A stretch of DNA of 64,000 bases from an uncultured Clostridia bacterium (GCA_937896885.1 CALBNX010000071.1:1-64000); one strand, 5' to 3'; shown: positions 7,905 to 17,231, counted from the first letter of the stretch. Numbers and translations: made by a program. The notes: a model not told the origin generated them from the letters alone.

Positions 7905-8828
7905 ATGAGAATTTTTAAAACTGCATCAGAATTAATTGGAAAAACTCCCCTTTTGGAACTTTCAAACATTGAAAAAGATGAAAACCTTTCTGCTAATGTT
8001 TTTGCAAAGTTGGAACTTTTCAACCCTGCAGGGAGCATTAAAGACCGTGTTGCAAAGGCTATGATTGAAGATGCCGAAGAAAAAGGGATTTTGAAAGAAG
8101 GCTCTGTTATTATTGAACCAACAAGTGGCAACACAGGTATCGGTCTTGCATCAGTTGCCGCTGCAAAGGGATATAAATTAATTATCACAATGCCTGAAAC
8201 AATGTCTGTTGAGCGCAGAAAACTCATTACATCTTTCGGTGCAGAATTGGTGCTCACAGATGGTGCAAAAGGTATGAATGGCGCAATAGAAAAAGCGGAA
8301 GAATTATCACGCGAAATTCCTAACAGTATTGTTGCAGGTCAGTTTGTTAACCCCGCAAACCCAAAAGCACATTTCTTAACAACTGGCCCTGAAATTTGGG
8401 AAGACACAGACGGAAAAGTTGATATTTTAGTAGCAGGTGTTGGTACTGGTGGCACAATCACAGGTATCGGCGAATATCTTAAATCAAAAAATCCTGATAT
8501 AAAAATTGTTGGTATTGAGCCTGTTGACTCTCCCGTAATTTCAGGTGGCAAAGCTGGTGCTCACGGGCTACAAGGTATCGGCGCAGGCTTTATTCCAGAA
8601 ATTCTTAACACAGAAATTATTGATAAGATTATCACAGTCAGCACAAATGAAGCTTATGAAGCAAGTCGTATGATGGCAAAACGCGAAGGCGTATTGGTTG
8701 GCATTTCATCTGGTGCGGCTATTCACGGTGCATTGCTTTTGGCAAGAAAAGAAGAGAACAAAGGAAAAAACATTGTTGTGATTTTGCCAGACACAGGTGA
8801 CAGATATTTATCAACGGATTTGTTCTAA
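7905..8828 (+). CDS. cysK: cysteine synthase A (O-acetylserine sulfhydrylase)
   Basis: Forms L-cysteine from O-acetylserine and sulfide with PLP. The PLP lysine is in NPAGSIKDR, the substrate loop is PTSGNTGIG and the PLP-phosphate loop is GTGGTITG. I place the start at the ATG at 7905 (MRIFKTASELIGKTPLLEL, 307 aa), which has GGAG 8 nt upstream and matches the family length. An in-frame ATG at 7866 lies right after the tRNA terminator with no RBS. It is a single gene with its own terminator. Confidence 0.95.
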   Translation: MRIFKTASELIGKTPLLELSNIEKDENLSANVFAKLELFNPAGSIKDRVAKAMIEDAEEKGILKEGSVIIEPTSGNTGIGLASVAAAKGYKLIITMPETMSVERRKLITSFGAELVLTDGAKGMNGAIEKAEELSREIPNSIVAGQFVNPANPKAHFLTTGPEIWEDTDGKVDILVAGVGTGGTITGIGEYLKSKNPDIKIVGIEPVDSPVISGGKAGAHGLQGIGAGFIPEILNTEIIDKIITVSTNEAYEASRMMAKREGVLVGISSGAAIHGALLLARKEENKGKNIVVILPDTGDRYLSTDLF

Positions 8829-8835
8829 CAAAGAA

Positions 8836-8867
8836 AACGGACAGCAACTGCTGTCCGTTAATTTTTT
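8836..8867. terminator. bidirectional terminator between cysK and proC
   Basis: Hairpin AACGGACAGC / GCTGTCCGTT with a short loop. A T run follows on the plus strand and a T-rich tail on the minus strand, so it can end both convergent units. Confidence 0.88.
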
Positions 8868-9672
8868 ATAATTTCTTATCTTTTTCAAGGGATGCTTTTA
8901 CTGCATTCATAACAGTTTCGTCAAATCCTTCTTGTTCTAAAACCGCAATTCCCTCGATAGTTGTGCCACCCGGTGAGCAAACACTATTAATTAATGCCCA
9001 CGAATTAGCGTCATTATCTTCTAAAATAGTCTTTGCGCTACCAAGCACGGCTTGTGCACAGATTTTAAGAGCATCTTTTTTATTCATTCCGTTTTTCACA
9101 GCTTCACGAGCCATTGAGTCAATGAACATAAATGCATAAGCCGGTGAGCAACCTGCGATTACACCGAAAAGTGGGAACATATCTTCTTCTAACTCAATCA
9201 CATCACCAAACGAGCGACACAAGTCTTTCACAAATTCAAGCAAATTGTCATTGACATTTTTGTTTTTGCAAACGCCACTCATTGATGCGCCAACTTTGGC
9301 ATTGATATTTGGCATAACACGAACAATTTTTGCATCGTCATCTAAAAATGAGCCTATATAATTAAGAGTTTTGCCTGCACCGATTGAGACAATTGCTGTG
9401 CCTTTTTCCAACACAACATCTTTAATCTGTGGCAAAACAGTTGGGAATATCTGTGGTTTGACCGCTAGAACTGTTACATCAGTATTTTCTGCAACACTCT
9501 CGGCAGAATTACACACATTCACCCCATGTTTTTCATGAAGAAAGCCTGTTTTTTCACCGTCAATATCATAGACGAAAATATTTTCACCCGCAATAAACTC
9601 TGATGAAACTGCACCATTTATTATTGCTGTTGCCATATTTCCGCAACCGATAAAACCTAACTTAATTTGCAT
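8866..9672 (-). CDS. proC: pyrroline-5-carboxylate reductase
   Basis: Last step of proline synthesis: NAD(P)H reduction of 1-pyrroline-5-carboxylate. The 268-residue length is typical. The N-terminal Rossmann motif is GFIGCGNMATAII, followed by AVKPQIFPTVLPQI, a conserved VRVMPNINAKVG segment and the C-terminal family signature VCSPGGTTIEGIAVLE. It starts 2 nt after the mscL stop, so the two are co-transcribed. A proline exporter/importer link is not evident here; putP is about 34 kb away. Confidence 0.95.
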   Translation of the reverse strand: MQIKLGFIGCGNMATAIINGAVSSEFIAGENIFVYDIDGEKTGFLHEKHGVNVCNSAESVAENTDVTVLAVKPQIFPTVLPQIKDVVLEKGTAIVSIGAGKTLNYIGSFLDDDAKIVRVMPNINAKVGASMSGVCKNKNVNDNLLEFVKDLCRSFGDVIELEEDMFPLFGVIAGCSPAYAFMFIDSMAREAVKNGMNKKDALKICAQAVLGSAKTILEDNDANSWALINSVCSPGGTTIEGIAVLEQEGFDETVMNAVKASLEKDKKL

Positions 9673-9674
9673 AA

Positions 9675-10133
9675 TTATTCAACGTCAGATGTACAGTGTG
9701 CACACTTTGTAGCATCGATTGCAATTTCACTCTTACAGAATGGGCAAACCTTTGTTGTAGGTGCTGCTTCTACAACTGGCTCTTCTTTTTTGCCGATTGA
9801 AGTGAGTTTGTTAAGTCCCTTAACGAGAAGGAAGATAACAAATGCCATAATAATGAAGTCGATTGTTACTGCAATAAAATTACCATATGTAAGAATTGCT
9901 GCACCCGCTTCTGTTGCTTCTTCAATTGTTGCATAATCGCCACCATCGAGAGCTACAAATTTTGATGCAAAATCACTACCCTTTGTAATAAGACCGATAA
10001 GTGGCATAACAAGGTCGTTAACTACCGATGTTACGATTTTCTGGAAAGCACCACCGATGATAACACCGACTGCAAGGTCGATTACGTTACCACGCATAGC
10101 AAAATCTTTAAATTCTTTTAAAAATCCTTTCAT
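9675..10133 (-). CDS. mscL: large-conductance mechanosensitive channel with C-terminal zinc ribbon
   Basis: A homopentameric pore that opens on membrane tension to release solutes during osmotic downshock. The N-terminus MKGFLKEFKDFAMRGNVIDLAVGVIIGGAF is diagnostic; the two membrane helices are about 15-45 and 82-107. Instead of ending after the cytoplasmic helix, the 152-residue protein adds a tail with two CxxC knuckles (CPFC and CAHC, about residues 132-149) that should bind zinc. RBS AAGAAGGA precedes the ATG. It is the first gene before proC. Confidence 0.95.
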   Translation of the reverse strand: MKGFLKEFKDFAMRGNVIDLAVGVIIGGAFQKIVTSVVNDLVMPLIGLITKGSDFASKFVALDGGDYATIEEATEAGAAILTYGNFIAVTIDFIIMAFVIFLLVKGLNKLTSIGKKEEPVVEAAPTTKVCPFCKSEIAIDATKCAHCTSDVE

Positions 10134-10168
10134 TTTAAAAATCCTTCTTTCTTAAAAATTATGTAATA

Positions 10169-10196
10169 ATTATATCATTATTTTTACATATTTCAA
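10169..10196 (-). promoter_or_regulatory. mscL-proC promoter
   Basis: Minus strand -35 TTGAAA (191-196 of the 10 kb line) and -10 TATAAT (10169-10174) with a 16-bp spacer, 36 bp upstream of the mscL ATG. Confidence 0.6.
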
Positions 10197-10198
10197 TA

Positions 10199-11077
10199 TT
10201 ATTTTACTCCTGTCATATCAAAATCAGGTATAAAATCAGTCTTTGCAGATGTTTTTTCTTGCATAAAGCCGTTTTTCAGACCTAAATCAATGAAATAATC
10301 TACAACTTTATTATATTCTGCTGTTGTGAGTTTTCTGCTCAACTCTTTAAATTCAGCAATATTGCCATAAGGAGTATATTGGCTCATAATACTTATATAT
10401 GTATCATTGGTCAGATTGTTTTTTATCCACAAAAGTATATTTTTGCTTTCTTCAATATTTTTAGGCAAAACAAGATGACGAATAATAAGTCCTTTTTCAA
10501 TTATTCCATCTTTAAAAACTGTTTCTGGCTGTTGACGGTGCATTTCGAGAATAGCTTTGCTTGCTTTTTCAAAATAATCTGGGCATTTAGCATAAGCCGT
10601 TGACTTTTCACTGCTGAAATATTTAAGGTCAGGTAAATAAACATCAACTAAACCCTCTAATTTTTTGAGAGTTTCAACACTATCATATCCCGATGAATTA
10701 TACACAACGGGTACTTGGGGTTTGTATTCTGTTAATGCGTCAATGATAATGTGTGAAAAATGAGTAGGGTTAACAAAATCAATAGTATGCACACCACGGT
10801 TTTCAAGTTCTTTGATAATTTCAACAAGTCGTGTTGTTGTAATAGCTTCACCTTTGTTTTCATGGCTTATGGGATAATTCTGACAAAAGCAACATTTTAA
10901 AGAGCAACCCGAAAAAAAGATTGCACCCGTCCCCTTTTCACCACTTATACACGGCTCTTCCCACATATGAATATCTGCTCGGGCAAGCACAGGATTTTCG
11001 GGCATTTTGCAAAAACCATTGCCCATATGTTCAGTTCTTTCTGAGTTACAATTTCTTGGACACAAATTACAAATCAC
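10199..11077 (-). CDS. radical SAM protein, PflA-like (COG1313 type)
   Basis: A member of the group annotated as putative pyruvate-formate-lyase-activating proteins; the true substrate is unknown. The CX3CX2C cluster motif is CSLKCCFC (about residue 65), preceded by an N-terminal Cys-rich region (CNLCPRNC) that may bind a second metal centre. The rest fits the radical SAM barrel. I choose the GTG start at 11077 (292 aa), since GGGGTG lies 5 nt upstream; an upstream GTG at 11110 lacks an RBS. No glycyl-radical enzyme is adjacent, so the partner cannot be inferred. Confidence 0.85.
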   Translation of the reverse strand: MICNLCPRNCNSERTEHMGNGFCKMPENPVLARADIHMWEEPCISGEKGTGAIFFSGCSLKCCFCQNYPISHENKGEAITTTRLVEIIKELENRGVHTIDFVNPTHFSHIIIDALTEYKPQVPVVYNSSGYDSVETLKKLEGLVDVYLPDLKYFSSEKSTAYAKCPDYFEKASKAILEMHRQQPETVFKDGIIEKGLIIRHLVLPKNIEESKNILLWIKNNLTNDTYISIMSQYTPYGNIAEFKELSRKLTTAEYNKVVDYFIDLGLKNGFMQEKTSAKTDFIPDFDMTGVK

Positions 11078-11118
11078 AGTTTCACCCCGTTTCTTCACAC
11101 ATTGTAACACAAAAAAAC

Positions 11119-11147
11119 TTGATAAACAATAAAAAATAGTATATACT
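11119..11147 (+). promoter_or_regulatory. coaX promoter
   Basis: -35 TTGATA (11119-11124) and -10 TATACT (11142-11147), spacer 17 bp, 28 bp before the coaX ATG. Confidence 0.72.
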
Positions 11148-11175
11148 TATTGCGTTAAAAGAACGAGGTGAGATT

Positions 11176-11940
11176 ATGCTTCTTACAATAGATATTGGCA
11201 ATACGAATATGAACATTGGTCTTTTTGACGGCGAACTGCTCACAATGAGTGCTCGTCTTGCTACTGAAAGGCAAAAGACTGATGACCAGTTTGCAGTTGA
11301 ATTCTTAAATATTTTTAAAATTTATAATATTGATTTCAATAATATTATGGGTGCTGTGATTTCATCAGTTGTGCCTGAAATTACTGTTCATGTCAAAAAT
11401 GCTGTACAGAAACTCATTGGCAAAAATGTTATTGTGCTTTCCCCCGGCGTTAAAACTGGGCTTAACATTTTAATTGACAATCCTGCACAACTTGGTGCAG
11501 ATTTAGCGGCAGGTGCTGTTGGTGCTGCCAACGAATATCCATTACCTGCATTTGTTATTGACCTTGGCACAGCTACAAAAATCTATGCTATTGATGAAAA
11601 CAAAAGTTTTCGTGGTTGTATGATTGCACCGGGTGTTGCAATTTCTTTACAAGCACTTACAAATACAAGTTCACTCTTACCTGCAATCAGTCTTGAACCG
11701 CCTAAAAAGGCTTGCGGAACAAACACTATTGAAAGTATGCAAAGTGGAATTGTTCTCGGCACGGCTTCAATGATTGATGGTCTTCTTGACAGATTCGCTG
11801 AAGAACTTGGTGAGCCAAAAACAATTATTGCAACTGGTGGGCTTTCACATTTTATCTCACCTGTTTGCAAGAGAGAAATCATTTATGATGGTGATTTAGT
11901 TCTCAAAGGACTTAAAGCAATTTATAATAAAAACAAATAG
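11176..11940 (+). CDS. coaX: type III pantothenate kinase
   Basis: Phosphorylates pantothenate, the first step to coenzyme A; type III enzymes are insensitive to CoA feedback. The 254 residues carry the ASKHA phosphate-1 motif IDIGNTNMNIGLF, the family signature ISSVVPEIT, LGADLAAGAVGA, the catalytic FVIDLGTATKI and the late ATGGLSHFI. RBS GAGGTGAG lies 5 nt before the ATG. It sits 105 bp upstream of an ECF S component that probably imports pantothenate. Confidence 0.95.
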   Translation: MLLTIDIGNTNMNIGLFDGELLTMSARLATERQKTDDQFAVEFLNIFKIYNIDFNNIMGAVISSVVPEITVHVKNAVQKLIGKNVIVLSPGVKTGLNILIDNPAQLGADLAAGAVGAANEYPLPAFVIDLGTATKIYAIDENKSFRGCMIAPGVAISLQALTNTSSLLPAISLEPPKKACGTNTIESMQSGIVLGTASMIDGLLDRFAEELGEPKTIIATGGLSHFISPVCKREIIYDGDLVLKGLKAIYNKNK

Positions 11941-11992
11941 AATCCCTCCACCACCTTGGGTGGTCCCCACTCCCTTTAACAAGGGAGACTGT
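11941..11992 (+). repeat. two small palindromes after coaX
   Basis: Consecutive hairpins CCACCTTGGGTGG and CTCCCTTTAACAAGGGAG. The second resembles the CTCCCTC...GAGGGAG stem inside the 252-bp repeats, suggesting a common family of G/C-rich palindromes. The T tail is poor, so termination is doubtful. Confidence 0.6.
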
Positions 11993-12045
11993 TCGTCAAT
12001 ATTTTGCATTGCATCCGTTTGGAGCAGTAGCAAGGAGGAATATAT

Positions 12046-12654
12046 ATGGCAAAAAAAAGAAAGGTAAGCCGAAAGAAAATAATCGCGCTTACCGAAAACG
12101 CTATGCTTTCAGCAATTATTATACTGATGGCATTCACACCACTTGGATATCTGCCACTTGGACCTGTTAAAATGACCTTTATAATGGTTCCCGTTGCAGT
12201 TGGTGCTATGACCTTGGGTGAGAAAACAGGAGCCTTTTTAGGACTTGTATTCGGTGTCACAAGTTTCATTCAATGCTTCGGTCTGGACGCATTCGGCACT
12301 ACACTTTTAAGCATTAACCCAATTTTCACATTCATTATGTGTATTGTACCACGCGTACTTATGGGTTATCTATGTGCCGTAATTTACAAAATTGTGGCAA
12401 GAAAAAAACGCAAGTTTGCTTATGTTATTGGTGGTTTATCAGCACCAGTTCTTAACACAGCTTTCTTTATGACTTTACTAATTCTTTTCTTCGGTAAGAG
12501 TGACTACATAATGGGATTTCGTGGTGATTTAAGTCTTATTGCTTTTCTTGCAGCATTCATAGGTCTTAACGGTATTATGGAAATTGTAACAACAACCATT
12601 ATTGCACCACCAGTTGCATCTGTAATTCACAAAGCAATCAAAAAAATTAAATAA
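12046..12654 (+). CDS. ECF transporter S component, probably for pantothenate
   Basis: A small integral membrane substrate-binding subunit that works with an EcfA/EcfA'/EcfT energizing module encoded elsewhere. The 202 residues have a basic N-terminus and about six hydrophobic segments, with an N-terminal block including LGPVKMTFIMVPVAVGAM and GFTLGxxxG-like GVTSFIQCFG, as in PanT-type S components. Specificity for pantothenate is inferred from that resemblance and from co-orientation with coaX 105 bp upstream. RBS AAGGAGGA is 8 nt from the ATG. ECF family membership is fairly sure; the substrate is less so. Confidence 0.8.
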   Translation: MAKKRKVSRKKIIALTENAMLSAIIILMAFTPLGYLPLGPVKMTFIMVPVAVGAMTLGEKTGAFLGLVFGVTSFIQCFGLDAFGTTLLSINPIFTFIMCIVPRVLMGYLCAVIYKIVARKKRKFAYVIGGLSAPVLNTAFFMTLLILFFGKSDYIMGFRGDLSLIAFLAAFIGLNGIMEIVTTTIIAPPVASVIHKAIKKIK

Positions 12655-12666
12655 CAGAAAAAAATA

Positions 12667-12705
12667 AACCACTTGATTTTTAGTCAAGTGGTTCTATTTT
12701 TACTT
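12667..12705. terminator. bidirectional terminator
   Basis: Stem AACCACTTGA / TCAAGTGGTT with a 7-nt loop. It lies between the convergent ECF component and MFS gene, with T-rich sequence on the plus side and A-rich sequence on the other. Confidence 0.85.
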
Positions 12706-12706
12706 T

Positions 12707-14089
12707 TTATTCACTCACTGTTTCCTTTGCTTTTTGACTATCTCTCTTTAAGAATGCAAGCATTGGAATGAAAATCAATACTGCAACAATTGCTGCATAA
12801 AGGAACATCAATTCTGTTGGAAGCACTTTTTCAGCGCCATTTTCCATATATGTAACATCTGAATTCTTTGCCGCAATGTTACCAAGAGTCGGGCCAACAA
12901 TCATTGGAATCATAACAAGGAAAATCATACGAATACCTTGAAAAAGACCAACCTTATCCTGTGGAATATTATCACGGACAGTAGCACCAAATTGAATCAT
13001 AATTGTGATATAACCAATCAAGCCTGGTGTTAAACCGATAATAATTAAATAAATGTTCTTAGTTGCCGAAAGAATAAGTAAACCAACAATAAGGCAAATT
13101 ACACTTGGGATGAATGAATAAGCCTTCTTCTTCATAACCAATTTCATTAAAATCAAAATACTTTCAAGTGCAATTGTAATTGCCATAACTCCAATTACAG
13201 CAAAACCACCAATATTGAATTCTTCACCACCATTTGCAGGTATTACAACTGAGGTAAAATAAACAATCAAATAAGGTATAAAGCTTTGCACTGCACAGTT
13301 AAAGGTACAACCTGATAAAAGAATTAAATAAAGGCTGGTATTTTCTTTAATAGCCTTTGGTCTGAAGCCATAGAAAAGGTCTGCCCAATAGCTTGTGTTT
13401 CTCTTTTCTGCATTTTCAAACTTCTTAGGGTTATCAATAACATAGAAGCCAGCAATACCAACAATTATTGCCAAAACACCAATCAATATAAAAAGTGTAT
13501 TGTAAGAAACCTGACCCGCTTGTGCCTTTGTAATCATTGCGGTGATTATACCTGTTGTAACAAAGCCCATCATAGTAACAATCGATTCAACTATAACCGT
13601 TGTTTTAGGTGTTGTAACGTCAGTTATCCACGCGTCAAAAACAGAGTCGTCACCTGTTGCACGAACAACGGTCATCATAAAAGCAAAGCCAATAATAATC
13701 CATGCAGTAGTAGAAACAATCTGTGCGGCATCGGTATAGCCAAACATTTTTGCTACAACATCTTTTTTGATAACGCCAAAAAGCACTGTCATAATACCCC
13801 AGATAATATAGCCCACAGAAATAAATATTTTTCTATTTCTGAGTTTTTCACTAAGAGTACCCATAATAAAGGCAGTAATACAAGATATGACGGCAGAAAC
13901 AGAAGTAATAATATTAACTGCGTCAGTTAATGTGATTTTTGCCCCCATTGAGCCTTGGTCAAAAACAGTATTGTCCAAAAATACACTTGTGAGTGTACCT
14001 TGAGCAGTTCCCGCCATTGAGCCCATAAATATAAAGAGAACAAGTCCTATCCAGACGCGTTTATTCAGTTGTCCGTTGTTATTGCTCAT
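12707..14089 (-). CDS. MFS transporter, paralog 2 of a tandem pair
   Basis: A 460-residue integral membrane transporter with about twelve hydrophobic segments and the MFS loop signature GTLSEKLRNRK between helices 2 and 3. It is closely related to the next gene upstream: both begin MSNN-KRVW-G and share an identical block around NAEKRNTSYWADLFYGF. I start it at 14089 (MSNNNGQLNK), which has GAGGTA upstream; a longer frame to 14131 is less likely. It is the third gene after the alpha-glucosidase, so import of alpha-glucosides or their products is inferred, not shown. Confidence 0.85.
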   Translation of the reverse strand: MSNNNGQLNKRVWIGLVLFIFMGSMAGTAQGTLTSVFLDNTVFDQGSMGAKITLTDAVNIITSVSAVISCITAFIMGTLSEKLRNRKIFISVGYIIWGIMTVLFGVIKKDVVAKMFGYTDAAQIVSTTAWIIIGFAFMMTVVRATGDDSVFDAWITDVTTPKTTVIVESIVTMMGFVTTGIITAMITKAQAGQVSYNTLFILIGVLAIIVGIAGFYVIDNPKKFENAEKRNTSYWADLFYGFRPKAIKENTSLYLILLSGCTFNCAVQSFIPYLIVYFTSVVIPANGGEEFNIGGFAVIGVMAITIALESILILMKLVMKKKAYSFIPSVICLIVGLLILSATKNIYLIIIGLTPGLIGYITIMIQFGATVRDNIPQDKVGLFQGIRMIFLVMIPMIVGPTLGNIAAKNSDVTYMENGAEKVLPTELMFLYAAIVAVLIFIPMLAFLKRDSQKAKETVSE

Positions 14090-14115
14090 AATTTTTACCT
14101 CGTATATTGCTTTAA

Positions 14116-14152
14116 ACATCAAAAACGCCATTTTTCAGGCGTCTTTGATAAT
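14116..14152 (-). terminator. hairpin between the two MFS genes
   Basis: Minus-strand stem ATCAAAGACGCC / GGCGTTTTTGAT with an 8-nt loop, in the 67-bp gap. It may attenuate transcription into the second transporter, as the 3' arm contains TTTTT. Confidence 0.55.
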
Positions 14153-14156
14153 ACTT

Positions 14157-15503
14157 TTATTTTGCGTTTTTCTTTTCCTTTTTAAGAAGTGCAACAATCG
14201 GAATAAACAAGAAAATTGCTACAAAGCCTGCATAAAGGAAAATTGCCTTTGTAGGAAGCACATCTTCAGCACCTGCTGTATTCTTTGTTGCGATATTACC
14301 AAGAGTTGGACCTACCACCATTGGAATAAGCACAGTGAACACCATTCTGATACCCTGGAACAAACCAACATTATCCTGTGGTGTATAGTCACGAGTTGAA
14401 GCACCAAGCTGGATTGTAAGAACAAGATAGCCAATAAGCACAGGTGCAATACCTACAATAATTGTCCAAATGCTTGTTGATGTTGAAAGGATAAAGAGTC
14501 CCGCAACAAGAAGTGCTGAACTTACAAGGAATGCAATTGGCTTATTCTTCACAGCAACCTTCATAAGAATTACAATACCCGCAATAATTGAAGCAACTGA
14601 AATAACTGCAGGAATAATTACACCTGCTGAAAGAAGGTTTATATCTGCATTTGCAGGAAGCACAACTGAGCCTAAGTAAATTATAAGATATGGGAAGAAC
14701 ACCTGAAATGCACAGTTAAAAATACAGAATGATGCAAGAACCAAATAAAGACCGCTGTTTTCTTTAATAACACTTGGTCTGAAGCCATAGAAAAGGTCTG
14801 CCCAATAGCTTGTGTTTCTCTTTTCTGCATTTTCAAACTTTTTAGGATTATCAATAAGGAATACACCTACAACACCGACAATCGCAACAAAAGCACCCAT
14901 ACCAACAAAGAAAGTGGTATATGAAATTGCTCCACCTTGTGCCATTGAGCCAACAACCATAATTACACCCATTGCAAGGAAGCCCATAAATGTTGATGCT
15001 GTTTCAACCTTTGGTCGTGATTCAGGAGTTGTAACGTCAGTAACCCAAGCATTAAATGCGGAGTCATTACTTGTTGAGCCCATAAAGGTCATAACCATAT
15101 CCATTATGATAACAACCCAGGCAGTTACAGTGATAATTTGACCTGGGTCAGTAAGACCAAAAAGATTTGCAATATTGTCCTTTGTAATAAAACCAAAAAG
15201 TGCAGTTACAATACCCCAAGCAATATATCCAAAAGAGATAAATGCTTTACGATTTTTAAGCTTTTCGCTGAGCGTACCCATAACAAAGGTTGTTACAACC
15301 GCTGTGATAGCAGAAAGTGTAACCATTATGTTAACTGCATCAGTAAGTGTCAAAGAAGCACCTAAAATGCCTTCGTTATAAACACAGTCATTTAAGAATG
15401 TGTTAAAGTACATATTTTCAACGTTCCAAGCAAGCAAGCCCATAAACATAAAGAGCAAAATACCTGTCCAGACACGCTTTGAAAGTTTTCCATTATTACT
15501 CAT
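14157..15503 (-). CDS. MFS transporter, paralog 1 of a tandem pair
   Basis: A 448-residue membrane transporter with about twelve hydrophobic segments; the MFS loop GTLSEKLKNRKAF follows helix 2. It is very similar to the downstream gene, indicating tandem duplication, with divergence mostly in helices and the C-terminus. RBS AGAGGTA is 7 nt from the ATG. It begins 12 bp after the GH13 alpha-glucosidase stop, which argues for import of a malto- or isomalto-oligosaccharide that the glucosidase then hydrolyses. The exact sugar is unknown. Confidence 0.87.
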   Translation of the reverse strand: MSNNGKLSKRVWTGILLFMFMGLLAWNVENMYFNTFLNDCVYNEGILGASLTLTDAVNIMVTLSAITAVVTTFVMGTLSEKLKNRKAFISFGYIAWGIVTALFGFITKDNIANLFGLTDPGQIITVTAWVVIIMDMVMTFMGSTSNDSAFNAWVTDVTTPESRPKVETASTFMGFLAMGVIMVVGSMAQGGAISYTTFFVGMGAFVAIVGVVGVFLIDNPKKFENAEKRNTSYWADLFYGFRPSVIKENSGLYLVLASFCIFNCAFQVFFPYLIIYLGSVVLPANADINLLSAGVIIPAVISVASIIAGIVILMKVAVKNKPIAFLVSSALLVAGLFILSTSTSIWTIIVGIAPVLIGYLVLTIQLGASTRDYTPQDNVGLFQGIRMVFTVLIPMVVGPTLGNIATKNTAGAEDVLPTKAIFLYAGFVAIFLFIPIVALLKKEKKNAK

Positions 15504-15515
15504 TATAAGTACCTC

Positions 15516-17189
15516 TTATTTAAAATAGTAAACTCTACATTCGTAAGGTCTTGTTACGAAAGCGTTGCGGTTAACCGGATTAATCTTATAGTTGTTGAGA
15601 ACAAGCTCACCATCTGCAAGGTTAATTCCTTCAGGAGCTTTAAAGTGAACACTCTTTTCTGTAAATGAGCAAACAACAAGAACTTTTTCACCATCAAGAT
15701 TTCTCTCATAAACGAAGAGTTCATTACTGTTTTCATAGTACTGTTTGAAATCACCATAAATTGCAACTTCATGTTCTTTTCTGAATTTAAGAAGTTTACG
15801 ATAATAGTTAAGGATTGAATTTTCGTCTGCCTCTGCCTGTGCTACATTGATTTCTGTGTAGTTAGGGTTAAGATTGAACCAAGGCTCAACTGTTGAGAAA
15901 CCTGCATAAGCACTATCATCCCATTGAACAGGAGTTCTTGAGTTTTCACGAGAACCACCATTTGCAAGTTTAACGAAACGGTCACCCTTAATGCCCAATT
16001 TATTGAACATCTTTTGATTATTGAAAGTAATCATATCTTTAAACTCATCAATAGAGTGAAGTTCGATATTTGTCATACCGATTTCCTGACCTTGATAGAT
16101 GAAAGGTGTACCTTTTTGCAAATAACACATTGTAGCAAGCATTTTACCACTTTCAACCCTGTATTTAAGTGAGCCGTAACGGTCAATAATTCTTGGATGG
16201 TCGTGATTTTCAAGATAGAGTGTGTGCCAACCCTTGCCATTCATTGCGTCATACCATTTTTGATAGCACTTCTTCATTGCTTTAAGGCTAAATGGTGTTT
16301 TAATCCAGTCTGTCATAAAGCAGTCTGCTTCAAGATGGTCAAAACTGAACATTGTCTTAAGAACCTGTGTTTCATCTTCTTTAACGAAACGAAGAACCTT
16401 TTCAGGTGTGATAAGTGGACCTTCACCAACTGTGAAGCAATCATATTTTGAAAGAACATCATCATGGAATTCTTTAAGATATTCGTAAAGGTGTGGACCA
16501 CAGTTATAGTGCTCCATACCACAAGCAACAGGAATTGGGAATCCGTTTGGAAGTCCCTCTTTCTTTGAAATATATGTAATAACGTCTTCACGGAAGCCAT
16601 CAACACCCATATCAAGCCAGAATTTCATAATATTCTTAACTTCTTCTCTGACTTTTGGGTTATCCATATTAAGGTCAGGCTGACCTTTTGTGAATACGTG
16701 AAGATAATACTCGTCAACCTCAGGTACATATTCCCAAGCGCCACCTTCAAAAGTTGAAAGCCAGTTATTTGGTGGTCTTTTGCCGTCCTTACCCTTACCT
16801 TTTCTCCAAATATAATAATCATGGTATGGGTTATCAACACTCTTGCAAGCTTCTTTGAACCAATGATGTTCAGTTGAAGTGTGGTTAACAACAAGGTCCA
16901 TAAACACTTTCATACCACGCTCGTGACAACCTGCAAGGACTTTTTTGAATGTTTCCATATCGCCATATTCAGGGTTAATATCCATATAATCGGCAATATC
17001 ATAACCATAGTCAGCGTTAGGTGATTTGAAAAGTGGTGAGAACCAGATAGCATCAATACCAATACTCTTTATGTAATCGAGTTTTGAATAAATACCCTCA
17101 AGGTCACCAATACCGTCACCGTTTGAGTCTTTAAAACTTCTTGGCCAAATTTGGTAAACTACCATTTCTTTATACCAAGCTTTTTTCAT
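15516..17189 (-). CDS. GH13 alpha-glucosidase (oligo-1,6-glucosidase type)
   Basis: A cytoplasmic exo-acting glucosidase on short alpha-glucosides (isomaltose, sucrose or maltose types). The 557 residues match GH13_31 enzymes. Catalytic residues visible are the nucleophile Asp in GVDGFREDV (about 205), the acid/base Glu in TVGEGP (about 262) and the transition-state Asp in ENHDHPR (about 332). There is no signal peptide. RBS GGGGTG lies 8 nt before the ATG. It heads an operon with two MFS transporters. Substrate linkage cannot be fixed by reading; the loop after the nucleophile (VITYISK) fits 1,6-active enzymes. Confidence 0.93.
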   Translation of the reverse strand: MKKAWYKEMVVYQIWPRSFKDSNGDGIGDLEGIYSKLDYIKSIGIDAIWFSPLFKSPNADYGYDIADYMDINPEYGDMETFKKVLAGCHERGMKVFMDLVVNHTSTEHHWFKEACKSVDNPYHDYYIWRKGKGKDGKRPPNNWLSTFEGGAWEYVPEVDEYYLHVFTKGQPDLNMDNPKVREEVKNIMKFWLDMGVDGFREDVITYISKKEGLPNGFPIPVACGMEHYNCGPHLYEYLKEFHDDVLSKYDCFTVGEGPLITPEKVLRFVKEDETQVLKTMFSFDHLEADCFMTDWIKTPFSLKAMKKCYQKWYDAMNGKGWHTLYLENHDHPRIIDRYGSLKYRVESGKMLATMCYLQKGTPFIYQGQEIGMTNIELHSIDEFKDMITFNNQKMFNKLGIKGDRFVKLANGGSRENSRTPVQWDDSAYAGFSTVEPWFNLNPNYTEINVAQAEADENSILNYYRKLLKFRKEHEVAIYGDFKQYYENSNELFVYERNLDGEKVLVVCSFTEKSVHFKAPEGINLADGELVLNNYKINPVNRNAFVTRPYECRVYYFK

Positions 17190-17231
17190 AAAAATAACAC
17201 CCCTATTTTATTATAGAATATATACATAATT

